In this document: positions 14,246 to 16,111 of the stretch, one piece after another
How the letters are laid out: each line of letters opens with the position of its first letter
How positions within the stretch are numbered: the first letter of the stretch is position 1
From: Euzebyaceae bacterium
Lineage (GTDB): Bacteria; Actinomycetota; Nitriliruptoria; Euzebyales; Egibacteraceae
DNA: 16,111 nt
Assembly: GCA_013696915.1 (NCBI GenBank)
Contig: JACCXR010000289.1
Span: forward strand, 1 to 16,111
Direction of reading: 5' to 3'
Notes under the pieces: generated by a model
What the model saw: the letters and a program-made list of their open reading frames with translations, nothing else
Told to the model about the DNA's origin: nothing
The model's database searches: none
Position numbers and translations under genes: made by a program

Positions 14246-14992
14246 ATGACAACCACCCCCAGTAACACTGATGTCGAGCCTGCCCACGCCGTACGACCGG
14301 ACCGGGTCTGGGTCCGTCTCCTGGTGGGGGTCAGCGTGGTCGCAGGCGCGGCAGATCTCATCGCGCCGGCCCTCGTCGGCGAGGTCATCCCGCCGCTCGC
14401 GACGGGGGCGGCGCTGACGCTTGTCGGCCTACTCCTGCTCCGCCGCTACCACCGGACAGGAATCGCGGTCCTCGGCATCACCAACCTGCTGCTGATCGTC
14501 ACCGGAGCCCCGTTCTCGCTGCCGAATCTCGCCGCCCCCGCATCGCCGATCACGTTCGTTCACGCCGCGACGCTGGTCGTCCGCGTGGCCGCGGTCGCCG
14601 GCGCGGTCGGCGCCTGGCGGCAAGCCTCGCCGACCGGCGCCCGCCGCCTGACGGTGGCAGCCGCGGGTCTGCTGTCGGCAGCGGTGATGTTCAGTGCGGT
14701 CGCGGCCCTCCTGACCCCCGTCGCCACCGCCCAGCCCGATGACGTGACGGTCGAGGTGCGCGGCTTTGCGTTTCTTCCGCGTGCAGTGCGGGTGCCCAGC
14801 GGCGGCACGCTGTACGTCAACAACGCCGACCTGACCCTGCACACGTTCAGCGTCGAGAACACCGTGCTCTCTCAGGCGCTGCCCGAACGCCGCAGCGCGC
14901 GCCTGCGGGTCGATCTGGAGCGCGGCACCTACCGGATCTTCTGCTCGGTGCCGGGTCACGACGCCATGACTGCCGCCCTCGTCGTCGACTGA
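14246..14992 (+). CDS. Multispan membrane protein with C-terminal cupredoxin domain
   Basis: A 248-residue protein; AGGAGG sits seven bases before ATG 14246. About five hydrophobic helices (residues 23-44, 46-66, 72-89, 102-123, 136-160) precede a C-terminal domain of about 85 residues. The domain has a cupredoxin pattern: VTVEVRGFAFLPRAVRVPSG, TLYVNNADLTLHTFSV, RGTYRIFCSVPGHDAM. H199, C233, H238 and M241 form a complete type I copper ligand set in the order seen in plastocyanin-like proteins. Topology places the domain outside the membrane if there are five helices and the N-terminus is inside. It could carry electrons or bind copper at the outer face. It lies between the SnoaL-like and six-helix membrane genes in one operon. 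The helical part matches no family I recognise. Confidence 0.85.
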   Translation: MTTTPSNTDVEPAHAVRPDRVWVRLLVGVSVVAGAADLIAPALVGEVIPPLATGAALTLVGLLLLRRYHRTGIAVLGITNLLLIVTGAPFSLPNLAAPASPITFVHAATLVVRVAAVAGAVGAWRQASPTGARRLTVAAAGLLSAAVMFSAVAALLTPVATAQPDDVTVEVRGFAFLPRAVRVPSGGTLYVNNADLTLHTFSVENTVLSQALPERRSARLRVDLERGTYRIFCSVPGHDAMTAALVVD

Positions 14993-15024
14993 GCCGATAG
15001 CACGTCGTCCGTAAGGAGCGAACA

Positions 15025-15675
15025 ATGGTCGTCAGCGCGTCTTCCGTACGGTCCTCTCGTTCGGTGGGGCAGTGGGGCTGGGTCTGCCTTGTGGCGGGTC
15101 TGGCGGGGGTGGCCGCCGCCATCTTCATGATCGTGGTCGACCCGGCGGTGGGCGAGGACCGTTACAGCTATCCGCTCACCCCCCGAGGCTTCACGGCCCT
15201 CCAGGTGTTCTTCGCCATCCACCACGTCGGGCTCCTCGCAGGCTTGTACGGCCTGTGGCGATCAGCCGCGCTGGGGACGAGTCGGCTTGGTCGGTGGGGG
15301 GCGTGGGGTGCGATCGCCGGCATGGCACTTCTGACCGTGACGGAACTCGTGGCGATAGCCGGGGCGGACTCGGCGTATCCCAGTGGTCGCACCGACATGC
15401 TCGACAGCCTCTACGGTGTCTCGTCCGTGCTCATCGGGGTGACGCTGATCGTGGCTGGGATCGCCGTCATCCGCGTCGGGCGATGGCGGGGATGGCGTCG
15501 CCTCGTTCCGCTGCTCCTCGGTGTGTACGTGTTCGTTCCGATGACCCCTGCCCTGTTCGGTCCGTTCGTGCTCGCCCGTCTCGTGATCGGCGGTTGGATG
15601 TTCGGATTCGCGGTCCTCGGGTGGGCGTTGGTGACCGCGGCCCTGCACACCGATTCTGACTCAATCCAGTGGTAG
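15025..15675 (+). CDS. Six-helix integral membrane protein
   Basis: A 216-residue protein with a good AAGGAG six bases before ATG 15025. Hydrophobic segments lie near 19-39, 60-78, 92-113, 130-149, 159-180 and 184-206. The first extracytoplasmic loop is DPAVGEDRYSYPLTPRGFTA, followed by a helix with a His pair, FFAIHHVGLLAGLYGL (62-77). Those histidines could ligate a metal or haem, but no family is recognised. It is the third gene of the operon, 32 bases after the cupredoxin gene, so it may be its membrane partner. Helix layout and several short motifs recall the membrane protein at 5945-6649, suggesting distant relationship. Confidence 0.8.
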   Translation: MVVSASSVRSSRSVGQWGWVCLVAGLAGVAAAIFMIVVDPAVGEDRYSYPLTPRGFTALQVFFAIHHVGLLAGLYGLWRSAALGTSRLGRWGAWGAIAGMALLTVTELVAIAGADSAYPSGRTDMLDSLYGVSSVLIGVTLIVAGIAVIRVGRWRGWRRLVPLLLGVYVFVPMTPALFGPFVLARLVIGGWMFGFAVLGWALVTAALHTDSDSIQW

Positions 15676-15743
15676 TTGGTCGTTGACACGGTCATGGACC
15701 GGCAGGCCGAGGCCCGACACCGGGGACGCTCCCCTGACAGGGT

Positions 15744-15896
15744 TTGCTGGCAGCGTCCTCGCTCGGTCTCCTTCGCCGGCATCCACGCCCTTGTTCGTCA
15801 AGCCTCATCTGGTTCGCCGTTCCAATGCTGATCGCCGGCGAGACCGCGGGGGTGTGCGTGGCCGTGACATTTAGGGGACTCAGCCGCTGCGACTAG
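15744..15896 (+). other. Possible 50-residue membrane ORF or relic
   Basis: From TTG 15744 a frame runs to TAG 15896 with mostly G/C third positions in its last half. It encodes GLLRRHP and then SSLIWFAVPMLIAGETAGVC followed by VAVTF, a convincing transmembrane-like segment. There is no ribosome-binding site, a TGA lies just upstream in frame, and the stop falls inside a strong hairpin. An ATG at 15825 would leave only 23 residues. It could be the end of a decayed membrane-protein gene. It is listed because the stretch 15676-16056 otherwise holds no gene. Confidence 0.25.
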
Positions 15897-15907
15897 GCAG
15901 CGGTTCT
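15884..15907 (+). terminator. Strong stem-loop followed by TTCT, probable terminator
   Basis: CCGCTGC (15884-15890), loop GACTAG and GCAGCGG (15897-15903) make a perfect 7-bp G/C-rich stem, extendable by weak pairs, followed by TTCTGG. It is the best rho-independent-like structure in the window, about 210 bases beyond the last operon gene, and may end the SnoaL/cupredoxin transcript. Confidence 0.55.
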
Positions 15908-15927
15908 GGTATCCCCGGTACTCGGGA

Positions 15928-15953
15928 GGTCGCTCGCGGGTCGCTCGCAGGTC
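15928..15953. repeat. Short tandem repeat, 11-bp unit, about 2.4 copies
   Basis: GGTCGCTCGCG (15928-15938) is followed by GGTCGCTCGCA (15939-15949) and the beginning of a third copy, GGTC. It lies in sequence with no convincing gene and has no evident function. Confidence 0.6.
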
Positions 15954-16056
15954 CAACCGTCCCGGAATCCCTGCCTTCAGGGTGCAGCCGCTACCAGAAG
16001 GTTCGCGACTCCGACACCGTTCGCCCCTACGGGCCGAGGTCAAGGCGCCGGATGCC

Positions 16057-16111
16057 TCAACCCGGCGATCGTCGCGCGAGCCACTCTTTGGAGAGGAGGG
16101 CGTACACGTAC
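16057..16111 (-). CDS. Possible 3' end of a minus-strand gene entering from the right edge
   Basis: One minus-strand frame from the window edge reads YVYALLSKEWLARRSPG and then TGA (16059-16057), with an amphipathic helix-like ending and reasonable codon use. Only about 18 codons are visible, so no product can be suggested and the frame may be chance. Confidence 0.22.
   Translation of the reverse strand, partial: YVYALLSKEWLARRSPG

Noticed and set aside
13545..14252. N-terminal extension of the STAND protein frame back to 14252
   Set aside because: The extension is antisense to the SnoaL-like gene and lacks motifs; GTG 13544 has a good ribosome-binding site directly before the XRE domain.
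15990..16020. tRNA T-arm-like string GGTTCGCGACTCC
   Set aside because: No acceptor or anticodon stem can be drawn around it, and the T-loop consensus is broken.
15798..16043. 81-codon minus-strand open frame across the right-hand tail
   Set aside because: The translation has no motif, crosses the hairpin and the tandem repeat, and lacks a ribosome-binding site.

Overview
The window looks like chromosomal DNA of a high-GC Gram-positive bacterium (Actinomycetota). Base composition is strongly G+C rich with G/C at most third codon positions, GTG starts and 4-bp GTGA stop/start overlaps are common, and several families are typical of that phylum (DUF1876, YtrA-type GntR, 7TM-HisKA_3 sensor kinases, XRE-STAND-TPR regulators). 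I cannot name a genus. No rRNA, tRNA, CRISPR array or intact mobile element was found.

Layout. (1) 1-3148: an ABC exporter on the minus strand (permease running off the left edge, then its ATPase), divergent from a small membrane protein, a YtrA-type GntR repressor and a GyrI-like ligand-binding protein. This is the classic repressor-beside-exporter arrangement. (2) 3168-5553: a membrane protein, a 47-residue membrane peptide, then a decayed patch holding the tail of a winged-helix regulator and a multiply broken alpha/beta hydrolase, followed by convergent GYD-domain and DUF1876 genes. (3) 5945-9437: a six-helix membrane protein divergent from a two-component system (7TM-GAF histidine kinase overlapping a NarL/LuxR response regulator), with nested palindromes and a leaderless-type promoter between them. 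(4) 9519-10706: a SnoaL-like protein divergent from a TetR regulator whose N-terminal arm is encoded but has no start codon. (5) 10827-15675: a 905-residue XRE-STAND-TPR regulator divergent from an apparent three-gene operon: a second SnoaL-like protein, a five-helix membrane protein fused to a cupredoxin domain with a full type I copper ligand set, and another six-helix membrane protein. (6) 15676-16111: mostly unassigned sequence with one strong hairpin, a short tandem repeat, and perhaps the last codons of a minus-strand gene.

The theme is regulated, envelope-centred accessory functions: five complete regulators (GntR, sensor kinase, response regulator, TetR, STAND) lie next to small effector or membrane genes in 16 kb. 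The least familiar unit is block 5, where a signal-sensing STAND ATPase faces a SnoaL / membrane-cupredoxin / membrane-protein operon. Block 4 is a second regulator-SnoaL divergon about 4 kb away, so the pair may be variants of one theme. Everything about shared function is inference from layout.
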